Part shown: one piece after another, positions 29,694 to 40,500 of the stretch | How positions within the stretch are numbered: the first letter of the stretch is position 1 | How the letters are laid out: each line of letters opens with the position of its first letter | DNA from: Hexactinellida sp. DTS-2022 | Lineage: Eukaryota > Porifera > Hexactinellida | Length of the DNA stretch: 64,000 nt | Direction of reading: 5' to 3' | NCBI GenBank assembly: GCA_028753945.1 | Contig: JAPNXP010000015.1 | Coordinates: 496,001-560,000 of the forward strand | Program-made: the position numbers and the translations under genes | The notes under the pieces: generated by a model | Database searches by the model: none | Seen by the model: the letters and a program-made list of their open reading frames with translations, nothing else | Told to the model about the DNA's origin: nothing

Positions 29694-30089
29694 GTACACT
29701 CATAGGAACACGGATAAGGCGAAGCATAGGTTATAAGGAGCACAAAGTTTAATTCCCCTAGACCAGGCCTTCATCTAGCCCTAAGAGATCCGCGCACCCA
29801 AAGTGATGTTCATTTTACAATCGCGCACCCAAATTTACCAAAATAGGACATTTATCAAAAAAAAGACCAAAATTAGTATTAAAATACTCTGGGTGCGCAC
29901 TTCGCACCCAAATTAATTCCAATTTCACGCACCCTTCCAGCAATTTTTCTTGAAATCACGCACCCCTGGGTGCGCGCCGCGCACCCAGATGAAGGCCTGC
30001 CCTAGCCTATACAAATGCATGCATGTGACTCCGGTTAATACGAACAAATTTAAACGGGCCCTGGTTCGTATTAACAGAGGTTACTACTG
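29694..30089. mobile_element. Degenerate TA-flanked MITE interrupted by a hAT element
   Basis: The left part GGAACACGGATAAGGCG..AGGAGCACAAAG and right part TATACAAATGCATGCATGTG..AGAGGTTACTACTG are split by 29764-29999. The order of these blocks without the insert is seen at 50997-51150 and, inverted, at 10905-11070. TA follows the right end. Confidence 0.7.
29764..29999. mobile_element. hAT-type MITE, 236 bp, 8-bp TSD (7/8)
   Basis: Inverted ends CAGGCCTTCATCT/AGATGAAGGCCTG, flanked by CCCTAGAC (29756-29763) and CCCTAGCC (30000-30007). Internal GCGCACCC repeats, in both orientations, lie near both ends. Upstream of the laminin start. Confidence 0.88.
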
Positions 30090-30249
30090 TAAATGCTATG
30101 GATAAGTAAATTAAACTCTCATATTTATTGAGAGTAAATGGCCAAATATAGCATTGTGACTGTACTATATTAAAGAAATACCGAATAGGTAAACTAGAGT
30201 TGTATCAAACTACAAGAAGTTGGAAACAACAATAAATCTGTTAGAACAA

Positions 30250-30534
30250 TTAGCTCTTAGTATCCATGGTGCTGTGTTCCTTCTCTTTATCCTCGTCATC
30301 CTCCTCCAGGCCCCGTATGTACAGCACGTTGTTGCACCGGATCAGAACCTCCCCCAACATGCCCGCCATCTTATCGCCGATCCACTCCTCGGTGCTGGCC
30401 AGCTGCAGGTTCATGTATCCGTCGGTAGAAACCAGATACCCCCTGTACTCCATGCCCCACTTAAGCTTAACCGCAACTGGCTTGCCAGTAAGGCCCTTAA
30501 GGAAGGGCTTAGGGTTCATAGTAACAGTTGCCAT
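30250..30534 (-). CDS. SNRPF: Small nuclear ribonucleoprotein F (Sm protein F)
   Basis: Core Sm-ring subunit of spliceosomal U1, U2, U4 and U5 snRNPs. 94 residues against 86 in human, one exon. Sm1 includes [20 protein letters not shown] and [14 protein letters not shown]; Sm2 is [15 protein letters not shown] (61-75). The acidic tail [18 protein letters not shown] is longer than in human. ATG at 30534 gives the expected N-terminus. Very high conservation makes this call secure. Confidence 0.98.
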   Translation of the reverse strand: MATVTMNPKPFLKGLTGKPVAVKLKWGMEYRGYLVSTDGYMNLQLASTEEWIGDKMAGMLGEVLIRCNNVLYIRGLEEDDEDKEKEHSTMDTKS

Positions 30535-31307
30535 AGTAAATACTAATAGTATAATTGGTTATTAACAAGGGTCTTAAGTTATTCGTTTAAAAGTATTCTC
30601 CCAACAAACACATATAGCTTCAATTATAAAGCGTTTAATGTATTCAAACAAAATACCATCTTTTTAAACAGATATAACAGTACTTTTGGTGGCAACTGTC
30701 AAAATGATGAACTTTTAATAGATTCAATTACCAATTTAGGACATAATTGCAGAACAGTAGTTAGTTGATGTGTAACTATTTCCCATTTGCCTTTAAAATG
30801 CAAATTTGATTTGTCAACACAGGCAGTAATTATGGAAGATAATTCCTTTTGCTCCTTGATGTTGCTAACATAAAGTCAATCATTTTACAAGCTACGTCGA
30901 TTAAGATAAAGGGAACTCTCCTAAAATATTGATCTCATAAGAACAGTATTTGAGACAAATTGAAGCACTGATTAACTACAAAACTGATGGAATAATAACT
31001 TGTATTAAACACATGTTAATTAAGGGAAATAACTGACAAATACACATCAATTTGATAAACAAATCACTGCATTATAACTATGGCAAGTTAAGGAATAGAT
31101 ATTTGTTAATAATAGCAACCTTCTTTGGATAATAAAATAAATAATAAGCGAAAATATAAAAGTAAATAAACATAAATAAAGTTAATAAACGAATAATTAA
31201 TATATTTTGTAAATTCTAAAAAGGGTAACAAAATTTAGTAAATTATTATTTCAAAATAGCCCTAAATTGTTTAAGATAAAGTTAATAACACGAAATAGAA
31301 ACATAAT
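30535..31307. other. AT-rich intergenic spacer, 770 bp
   Basis: Between snRNP F (upstream side) and the elongase (downstream side). No open frame or repeat was recognised. Confidence 0.5.
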
Positions 31308-32093
31308 TCATTGATTCTTCTTATTGGCGTAGTATCTATCGACGTAGAATTTAAGAAACAGCAAGGCATAACTACCGTACAACACCATTGCTACCCAAAA
31401 CGAATTTTCCTTGAACATACAATCGGGATGGTCGCCAGATTTAAGTCCGTAATAAGAAGAAAATGTGAAGAACAGTCCAAAGAACATCTGTCCCAGTTGG
31501 ATACGCGTTACGAATTTAGATATAAAGTTCGGCAGTCGCCTCCCTGATGCGCAGTACGCGTAGTACGTATACATGAATGAGTGAATAATGTAGTTCATTG
31601 AGCCAAAGTAGTGACCTAGGGCTATCTCATCTTTGAAGAGGTAGCAAGTGAATATTAGGACCGTTATATGATGGTACCAGTGTAGGAATATAACGTCTCT
31701 CTTGCGTAGAACGAGAAAAAATGTGTCCATAAATTCCCAAACTTTGGAGAAGACAAATAAATAGGACCAGACAGCTAAATCCGGGTTAATGTGTCCGTCA
31801 GTGAAACAGACCGAGCCGATATATCCCCTTTCCGCGACTATTCGGAGCAGGGGGGGCACACTCCTGCAAGCTCCGATTATACTAAACACCGCGAGGAATA
31901 TGTTCCAACAATAGAGTAAACGTCTCATCTCAAATGCCGGTCTGTTTTTCATATACATTTTCCCGAAGAATATTAATAGTAGGTACAAGATCGATAGAAT
32001 CACAGATATCCACCAGTAATTCTGGACGGCTACATAACTGTTCTTGAAGTCGAATGTATGTTCAAAGTCTCTTAAAACCTGTATGTATGGCAT
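31308..32093 (-). CDS. ELOVL6: Very-long-chain fatty acid elongase, ELOVL6/3 type
   Basis: ER membrane condensing enzyme (3-ketoacyl-CoA synthase) of fatty acid elongation. 261 residues, one exon; human ELOVL6 is 265. The active-site box FLHWYHH is at 136-142, preceded by KVWEFMDTFF (117-126) and followed by MNYIIHSFMYTYYA. About seven membrane segments are apparent. The C-terminus YANKKNQ is dilysine-like and could act in ER retrieval. The pattern with HWYHHITVL and the MNYxxHxxMY box fits the ELOVL3/6 branch (saturated and monounsaturated substrates) rather than ELOVL1/2/4/5/7, which use HVFHH. Confidence 0.94.
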   Translation of the reverse strand: MPYIQVLRDFEHTFDFKNSYVAVQNYWWISVILSILYLLLIFFGKMYMKNRPAFEMRRLLYCWNIFLAVFSIIGACRSVPPLLRIVAERGYIGSVCFTDGHINPDLAVWSYLFVFSKVWEFMDTFFLVLRKRDVIFLHWYHHITVLIFTCYLFKDEIALGHYFGSMNYIIHSFMYTYYAYCASGRRLPNFISKFVTRIQLGQMFFGLFFTFSSYYGLKSGDHPDCMFKENSFWVAMVLYGSYALLFLKFYVDRYYANKKNQ

Positions 32094-33162
32094 CGCGACA
32101 CATTAACAGTATACGCTATAAGTAAACAAATATTCGTCAAATTCAAGGATACACTGATTATATTGTGTTTTGTAATTTAGGACTATTTGTATTTTGATCC
32201 TAGGAGGGAGGTTAAAATAACCCGTGCCTCCTAAAACATAATACTGTAGTAGTACAGTCAGGGCTGTATCAACTCATTTTGAGTTGGCAAAATCAACTCA
32301 TTTTTCTGAATGAGTTGAATGAGTTGGTAGTGGTCTAAATGAATGAGTTGAATGAGTTGATAGCTCACTTGAATGAGTTGAAATGAGTTCAACTCATTTT
32401 AGAAATGAGTTGGTTTGAACCAACTCATTTCTAAAATTGGTTAAAATATATATCATAGACAATAATTGTCCTGCCATGTGGCATAAGTAATATTTGCGTC
32501 AACCCATAGTGAGATGCAGATCCCATCTCAATACTCGAAAAATACTCGAAATCATGAAAATAGTACTGAAGCAAGTTTTTTAGCAACAGTGGCTTGCATC
32601 GCATATGTATACAATTTTTTAAATGAGTTAATTGCATGTGAGTTACATGCATTTGAATGTGTAATTAAATGAGTCGAGTTGAACGAGTTTTAAAATGAGT
32701 TGAAATGAGTTGAATGAGTTGAAATGAGTTGGTTGCATAAAACTGGATAAATTGAATGAGTTGAATGAGTTGGTTACATCCAAATGAATGAGTTGAATGA
32801 GTTGGTACAATATAAATGAATGAGTTGGTTCCGAGGAAATCAGTTTTTTTACCAACTCAAAATGAGTTGATACAGCCCTGAGTACAGTGTACTAATTAAG
32901 CAGGAAATACACAACTTATAAATTAAGCTATCGTATGGCTGTTATTTTGAAACGACACTAATGGAATCCAATGCAACCACTCATACAATATTAAATATCA
33001 AATGCTCATTTCGTAACTAGGAAACTTAACCCCGTAAACGTTAGAAGCTTAAAAGTTAATCTCTTAGATTAATCAATTATTAATAAGTGTTGTGCAAATA
33101 CATTAAATCAGAACCTGGACATACAAAAATAGTATGAAATATATTTCTATGAAAGACCTTGG
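32094..33162. other. Intergenic spacer dominated by a hAT element
   Basis: Upstream of the elongase. Contains the hAT element at 32259-32880; the remaining sequence is AT-rich and unremarkable. Confidence 0.6.
32259..32880. mobile_element. hAT-type non-autonomous element, 622 bp, exact 8-bp TSD
   Basis: Perfect inverted ends of at least 29 bp start CAGGGCTGTATCAACTCATT; flanks are the exact duplication AGTACAGT (32251-32258, 32881-32888). Both subterminal regions are made of AATGAGTTGAATGAGTTGG repeats, dozens of copies of the terminal GAGTTG core. No transposase. Confidence 0.96.
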
Positions 33163-36100
33163 CTAGTCTATCTCCGTTGGAGTTTCGAATCCACCCAGAT
33201 CTGAATCCAAACTATAGGAGAGAGAGAGAGACAGTAAATAGGATCACAGGGGGGGGGGGGGGGGGCTGTATAGGGGTACAGGGTACTTACTCAGGTTTGT
33301 CCTCTGTATTAGAATTGTGTGGTTTCTTAATGGGGGTGCTCTCGAGGGGGCAGCTCCTTGTCCCGGATACCTCTTCGTTGTCAGAACTGTCCTGAATAGG
33401 CGGAGTAACCTCTCCACCTGTCTCCTCAGGTGTATCAGGTGTATCAGGAGTATTAGGCTCACCAAAGCTGGCATCCGAGGGGACAGGGGGCCTGGGCGGG
33501 TAGTGTATCTCCCTCGCGGGAGAGCCGCTGGGAGAGAGAGCCTCGGTCCAGGAGTGGGGATAGAGAATCTCCTTGTCGCCGGTAAAGCTGGATTCGTTAT
33601 TGAAGTGGAAACTCGAGCTCTTGTTGGGGAAGCAAGAAGTGCTCGGTTGTCTAATAACATCTTTACGGGGCGGATAGCGGATGCGTTTGTGGTCTGACGG
33701 GGGGTAGTATATGACCTGTTTCTTGGGAGAGGTGGTGGGTTCGAGCCCCGGGGGGTACGATATTTCTCTCTTGCAGGGCTTTAGAGGAGAAGGGGATCTC
33801 GAGGTGTCTAGAGGGGGTCGCTTTATCTCCCTAGGGTGCTTGGTTACGGGGCGAATGGGGGCCGGATTAGGAATGTGCTCGGGAGGGTACAAGATCGGTT
33901 TGATGGGTGTCCACGTGAGCTCAGAGGTGGGGGGGTAGTATATAGGGAGAGGGAGAGGGGAAGGGATGTCCCTAGGGGCATTTTGAGGCACGCTGTAATG
34001 ATTTGTAAGTTGCTCATTGAATGAAAGTGTTTCATGAGTTTCTGTATAGTTTTGATTTGGGACATTTTGAGGTATGTTGTATTGATTAGTTTGTTGCTCA
34101 TTGAAATAATGTGTTTCATGAGTCTCTATGTTGTATTGATTAGTTAGTTGGTGTGTCTCATGGGTCTCTGTAGAGTTTTGAGTTGGGATATTTTGGTTGT
34201 TGAAAAGTGTTGCGTGAGAGGTGTCATGTGGAGGAGGTGGCATGGGATGTGATTTGTTGACATTTGAGTTTTTCATTCGTGAGAGAAAGGCGGGTAATAT
34301 TTTAGTTGTTTCATTATCTGTAATAAAAGGAAAATTGTAAATAATGTCTTAGTTATTTTGTTCGTTTACATTCAAAAAAGTTCGTTTACATAAAAAATTA
34401 CGTTTAATTTTTTATAATATTTAAAAGCATACCTTTGGTAGGTCGTGGTACGTTGCTAGGTTCCTCATCAGAGGAATTTAGCGGGAGAGACGGATAGCAA
34501 ATTCTCTCCGATTGGGAATCCTCTGTAAGACATTCCTGCGGTTGCGATTCGCACTGAAAAGAGGAGTCACATTTTTCGGGCTCCGGAGAGTTGGGGACTA
34601 GAGGGGACATGTTTTCTGTCTCCTGGGGATCAGTTTGGAAGTGATGGTTCGGTTTATTTGTCTGTCTGTCTGTAAATATATTCATGTGATTGTCCCCGTA
34701 TTTATCTCTCAAAATCCGTTTTTCTTTTAACATCAAATCTCTTTTCCATTCGGCATCATCATCCTCTAAGATTAAATAAATAAATTGTTTATAGCTTACG
34801 GTGAAAGCCAAATAAAAACAATTTTTATCTGTTATTCAATAATTATTTAATTGAGTACCATATGCTTGATTGAATAGTTAGTTGGAGAGTAAACACAAAT
34901 TGTTATCTACAAGTTGTAACATGATCTTGTAAATATTCTTTCGTTAAAAACCGTTACTCAGAAAGTGTTATTTAATAGTTAAAGTAAGGACTTACATAAA
35001 ATATATGTCGGCCAATATAAAAACTATTATCTTAAAATGACCTTGCAAGTGAATGAAATTTCCATTAGAAAAACTGAAAAAGTGTTAGCCGATATATAAG
35101 TACTGTATTAATTCCTTAAATTAGTGGGTTAACTAACCATTCCAGGTTTCATTTGATTCAAATTGTCCCTCATTAAAGTGCCCGAAGGGAGCGGACATAT
35201 TGTTAAAGTTGTGCGGAGAAAAGTTTTGGAATCCAGTCATGAAGTTAGCCGGCATAATATTATTGGGATGGACCTGTAGACGAACATGTTCAAATGTAAA
35301 ATATATAATTTCCATTTCTCTGTTGAGGTAATTGAAATGGAGTTTAAATACAAAATACAAAGGACAGAAGGAAATTTACGCTCGCCGCAAAAAGTTAAAT
35401 TAAGGTTTCCAAACTATGAAACAATAACTAACATTCCTTAACAACAAGTCAATGCCTCTGGCATGTAGTAAGTTAATCTAATTACACCACAAATGGCTAT
35501 GATTGCAATCAGTTGCTTCCAGTATTAAAAGATAACATAGGATGGTAATTAGTCGGAAAATGAATTACCCGCTATGAGTAAACACAGAAATAAAAATTTG
35601 ACACGCAATTAACTAGCGATAGACAGTTAATGAGAGGAATTATGTTAATTGGGTTTAATTAAAATGTCACACTGACAGTTGTAATCAAATACTCAGGCAA
35701 TAGTATCAATTATCGGATTTAACTTTAATCAGATCAACATTAGGGGCAGCTGAGCTCGCCAGGGGGACATTAAGGATTGGGAGGGGGGATCTGAATGCAA
35801 TTATTTTAATCGGGTGATCAATAAATTTTGCAAAAACCCGAAGCATAAGTTTATATTAATAGAGTTAAGCTAAATTATTCTATTGTGCTAATATCAGGGT
35901 ATTATACAGGACAAGAATTGAACACTTGAACACTAGATAATGAAATTTGTACGTCTAAAGGATTAGTTTTGCATTACTCAATGGGGACTTTCGGCAGTTT
36001 CCGCGCTCCTAAACGCAAACATATAAAAAAACCCTAGCTATAATACTATAACAATGCGATCTGATTGTGTACTACGCTTACCTGGTGATGGAACGGGCCC

Positions 36101-36898
36101 TGGGGAATGCCGGCAGAGAGGTGCTGCGAGAGGGCCTGCTGCTGCGCTAGGATCAGCTGCTGGGTGAGGGGGTTCATGACCAGTCCGGGGGGCATAGCGC
36201 CCAGCAGCATCAGGTCTGGCAGGAGACAGGACGGCGGCTGCTCCGGGACAAATAGCGGGTTCCGCTCCATCTGGGGGAGGGCTTGCAGCCCCGAGGGGCC
36301 CTGAGTAGGAGGTGTTAATGGGGAGAGAGGGAGCCCCCCTCCCCACAGGGGAGGGGAGGACATGTCTAGCTGGGGGTACAACTTCTGGGGGTTAGCGGGG
36401 ACCACAGGATCCATTTGGGATTGAGAAGTCAGCTGATTTTGAGGGAGCAAGCCGTCTATAATACAGTGAACTCTCGTTATAACGAAGTGCTTGGGACCTG
36501 TAAACTTCGTTATAATGTGAGTTCACTGTAATTACAATCTGATTAACAAATTAGTTATGAATGGAACGAGAGGCTGACTGGCAAATTGTTATAGAGTGGT
36601 GAAGGAATGTTGGACAAGGGAAGCAAGATAACTGTCGGAGATACGAAGAGAGGGTTACAGGGAAATGATAGTTTTCTGAAACCGTGAATTTAGCACAAAC
36701 AATAGATTAGAGAAGTCAAACACACAAACAATAAGAAACCATTTAATAGACACCATATGGAGTTATAAGAATTCGGACGTTATTACCTGTGCAAAGGGGG
36801 CTGGGGGGCGGCGGAAAATCAGGCGTTAAGAGTCCGTTCCTTAGAGTCTCGTCCAGTAGCTCGCTTTCCGGCAGAGGAGGCAGGTCAGGGGTAGAAGG
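33163..36898 (-). CDS. Proline-rich protein with YPP repeats, family not recognised, 5' end unresolved
   Basis: Six consecutive exons join in phase: 36898-36787, 36455-36082, 35273-35138, 34765-34433, 34317-33291 and 33211-33163, giving 676 residues to the stop. The first listed exon opens with a phase-0 acceptor (CTCTAG), so at least one upstream exon is missing. The sequence is low in structure: Pro/Leu-rich (PPTQGPSGLQALPQ), Asn-rich (HNFNNMSAPFGHFN), an acidic-basic helix (EDDDAEWKRDLMLKEKR), three imperfect THETH..FNEQ..NQYNIPQN repeats, then at least seven [IVR]xYPP motifs (IYYPP, ILYPP, ISYPP, IRYPP, IHYPP). The C-terminus reads LDSDLGGFETPTEID. Short linear motifs suggest a scaffold or RNA-granule-type protein, but this is inference only. 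Confidence 0.7.
33249..33265. repeat. Poly-G/poly-C tract in an intron
   Basis: A run of about 17 G on the plus strand within the last intron of the YPP protein gene; on the transcribed strand it is poly-C, between the donor GTAAGT and a CT-rich tract ending CTATAG. Confidence 0.9.
35274..36081. other. Intron of the YPP gene, 808 bp
   Basis: AT-rich with no recognised element or frame. The same holds for the smaller introns 34766-35137 and 34318-34432. Confidence 0.5.
36464..36528. mobile_element. Minimal TA-flanked MITE, CAGTGAACTCTCGTTATAACG family, 65 bp
   Basis: Internal-deletion derivative: left CAGTGAACTCTCGTTATAAC, then CTTGGGACCTGTAA, then right ATAATGTGAGTTCACTG. TA on both sides. 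Only about seven bases separate it from the 3' splice site at 36456, so it supplies the branch/pyrimidine region of that intron. Confidence 0.88.
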
Positions 36899-37545
36899 CT
36901 AGAGAAATAAAATTCTAAAACCACATTCGATAGCTGACATGAAGCAGTAATATTAAAAGTTTCCAGTAAATATAATTAATGAATATTCCGTTATATAAAC
37001 GTTCTAATAATGTCGCATAAATAGCTAGATAAACGGTATAAAATATTGCAACAAACAATGCGTTAGTACCTGTCAATAAGTATACAAATAAAATATCAAT
37101 TAATAACAATTAATTGTTAAATCGCGAAAAGTAATTAGGGAAATTCAAACTGAGGTGTGATTAAACATAATATCTTTCATATTACTCACTTTAAGCGGGA
37201 AACAACTCAATAGATGGACTAGGAAATATAATATTATTGAAGCAATTAAATTCACAAAAGGAATTTGAGTTAATAATCAAACTTTTGTTATTGTTCTTTG
37301 TTTAAAACTGGATTTTATAAGACTTACAATTGTACAAGATTCTTTATAAGCCAGAGAGCAAATTTAGTGTACTATTTACAGTGTATTGTAGTGAGTAATC
37401 TAACAAATTCAATGTTCAAATATGAAAACTAATTTAACTATCAAATGGACTGTTTTGCAAGTAAAGCAAAAGCTAAAAGATCAGGAACAATTGAACAACA
37501 AATTCATACACAATGAATCATAATCTTGAATGGGTTTCTATTTTC
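36899..37545. other. AT-rich spacer between the YPP exons and the adenylyl cyclase
   Basis: A possible donor AAA/GTGAGT on the minus strand is at about 37193, after a 29-nt stretch open in one frame, but no convincing upstream coding exon or start was found. Confidence 0.4.
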
Positions 37546-40500
37546 TCACGAATTAACCTTTCTCCTCTTCCTCTCCCTTTGCAGTGAGTATATTTCCAAC
37601 TTCATTCTGTCGTATCTGCACTCCTGCCATAGTTTAGTGTCGCTGAACACCTCGACAACACCCGGCCCATATCTCTTGTTCCAGTAGTCCATGTGGTGCT
37701 GAATCCATAGAATCTCGAGGTTTGAGTTTAGAGAGTTCGCTTCCCTCTTCCCTTCCAACATTAACTTCTGACACTTGGCTTTACTTCCACTCTTAATCAC
37801 GTTAAAATAGCTCTTCAGTAATAGCAGTCTCGGCTTTAGTATGACGTAGGTCTGGCAGGCCTTAGTCAGCTGGCTGAGTGCGCGGAGTGCGGTTTTTCTC
37901 CGCTCTCTGCTTCTGTCTCTCGACCACAAGATAAGCGCACACTCCGTGAAGCGAAGCAGTCCCTTCGCCGCGAAGAACGATTCTATTTTCCTCGGAAGAA
38001 TCCTCTCTGTAATCGCGAAATGTATTTTAGCGTCCATCTCTATTTCCTTCCTGGCGTACCATAGCGCGAGACATGACAGAAGGAAGAATCTCTCTTCGTT
38101 GTTGAAGTGGAACACATCGTGGGAGGTGCAGGTGCGCGCGAAACTCTCGCACTCTATAACGTCCACGAGTCCCTCCACTATCCCTGTCTCCAGGATTATG
38201 TCGAACGCGTAGCTGAAGTAGAGGGCCTGCTGCTGCAGGTCGTCTGAGTCGAACGCGCACTCCCTGAGCTCCTCGAGTGCGCGCTGCACCTCGCCCAGCT
38301 CGAGGCTGTGCAGCTGGATGTAGCACCAGAGCGGGAGGATGTCCAGCAGCAGATCCAGGGCCCTGATGGAACGACTCAGTCGGATGGCTCGCTTCGCGTA
38401 GTTCTTAGCGGCGCAGAGGTCCCCGCTGTACAAGTGCTCGTTAACGAGTGTAGATACAAGCTCGATGTAGGCTATGAGCTCGGTGATGTTCTCGTTGCCT
38501 CTCGTCTCGCACTGGGTTATGGCCAGCGCAGTCTGGCTCTGGTAGTGAGCCAGTCCCCGCCGGAACCTGAACAGCTCGCAACACTTGAGCATCATCCTGT
38601 AGGATTCCAGCAGCGCCTTGTTGTTGCTACGGGAGGACTGTGCCTGGTTTAGCATGGTTAGTGTGGTGTTTAGCATGCGGTACCTCTGGTCAGTGAAGTA
38701 GTACGTGTTTATGAGGAAGGAGAGGAAGGACAGACGCTCGTTGGTTAAGAGCAGCTCTCTGGCACTGGAGAGCTGCTCGGGCCGCAGCGCGTACTCCCGT
38801 GTGTATATGGCGCGCAGCTGTGGGAGGCACTGCTTTAGGAGGGACGCGAAGAAAGCGACCCGCGAGGAGGGGAGGGGGCTGTTGAGGATCGAGAGTCCCT
38901 CTAGGAAGTGCAGCTGCGCCTCAGTGTAGTGGCGCCCATTGTAGAAGGACTGCCCTTTGATAAGCAGGAACCGGGATCTCTGCAGCAGGGTGGGCACGAC
39001 CTTGCCGGCCTGAATCAGCTCGCCTGCCTCCTCCAGGAGCGACTGCGCTTCTAGGGTCGCATGCACCTCTGTGCTAGCAAGTGCGGCTTCCAACAGGTAG
39101 TGGAACATCTTGGAGAAGTTGCTGGCTGCCTTCCAGTGCCGCACGAGCTGCGGATACACAGTGGCCAGCACCTCGCTGCAAGTGCAGTTACTGAGGTCGA
39201 TGGGGGAGTCGGGGTCCCTGGACATGGGGCTCTGCGTCAGGCTGTGAGTGGAGCTGTTCTTGGAGGGGGTCAGGGTGGCGCGGTACCTCCCGTTTCGCAT
39301 GTACACAGAGCTGCTACGCTTGCGCTTATTGGCGTGCGTGTGGTTGGTAATACTGCCGCGCCCTACGAAGACTTCGTCGAGAGTGTTCAGGGCGTCCTCC
39401 TGTCTGAGCTCGTGAATGGCAGTCTCGAACTGGTGGATTCCATTCAGGAAGGCCCCGCCCCCGCAGTTGCTGCACTTGTGCGCCTCCGACTCCAGACACT
39501 TGGCGCCCGTTTCGTGCAGCTGTCTCCTCTGACTGCTGGTCCAGAGCTCGTACACGATCTCCTGAATGTAGTTGTGTGTGAACTTGAGCATGTCGCACTT
39601 GAAGTATATGTGGTAGTGAGTCTGGTCGTGCAAGTGGAGACTGTGGAGATTGCGGGACTGCTTCTGTCCCACGTGCGCCAGGTGCTGTATGCAGGAACAG
39701 AGCTGCCGGTATCGGGCCAGGTTCTTGGTCGTGCTGCTAAGAAAGGCACTCGCGTACGCGCACTCCACCATCCCAGCCTGAATCAGCTTCTCGATAGCTT
39801 GGTCCAGTGTGGAGTCCCTAATGTTGTTAGGGGTTATCTGCTTCAGAATGCTCTTTGAGAACGTAGTGCCTATTATGGCGGCGCACTTTAGCACCAGCTG
39901 AGAGCTGGCGTTCAGCTTGTCCAGACGCGCCAGAATGAGGTCGTTGAGGGACTCAGGGAGCGGCAGGTTGATGGCCTCGGTATTCACGTGAGCCGCGAAC
40001 TGTATCCGCGAGTGTCTCCTTCCGCGCGTGGCGGGGGCGCCACTCTCCATGCTGGTGGCCTTTAGCTCGGAGTGCAGCTCTCTGTGGAGGGCCCCGGCGT
40101 CTAGACTGCCGCACTTCCGCCTGGAGACCTGCTCGATGTGGAACAGACCCAGGTTAAGCATCGTGTCCAGCGCCTCCTCGCACCACATGGGGTTCCCGTG
40201 GCTGCCAAGCCTCTCTTTCAGGAATTTAGCGAAATCGTCTCCGATGGTTGCGACGTTGAGGAGCCGCTTGGTCAGCTCTAGGATGCACTCGTGGTCCAGA
40301 CCTGTGAGGTGGCATACGCGGGCGTTCTTAGACTTGACCATTGTTCTGAGGTGCTCTGGGTACTTTGAGCTGGTCAGAGCTTTCATTGCAATCACGAGAA
40401 TAACCTTCTGGTGGTTGGACAAATCCTGAAGGAATTCCCAAGAATTCTTGTCCATGTAATGCGCATCATCTACAACAAACACACAGCTCTGATTGGAGGT

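Noticed and set aside
32431-32855. Frames rich in Asn-Ser-Phe
   Set aside because: Translated GAGTTG repeats of the hAT element.
36915-37109. Hydrophobic 64-codon frame as missing 5' exon of the YPP gene
   Set aside because: Frame and phase do not join the acceptor at 36899, and composition is that of AT-rich spacer.
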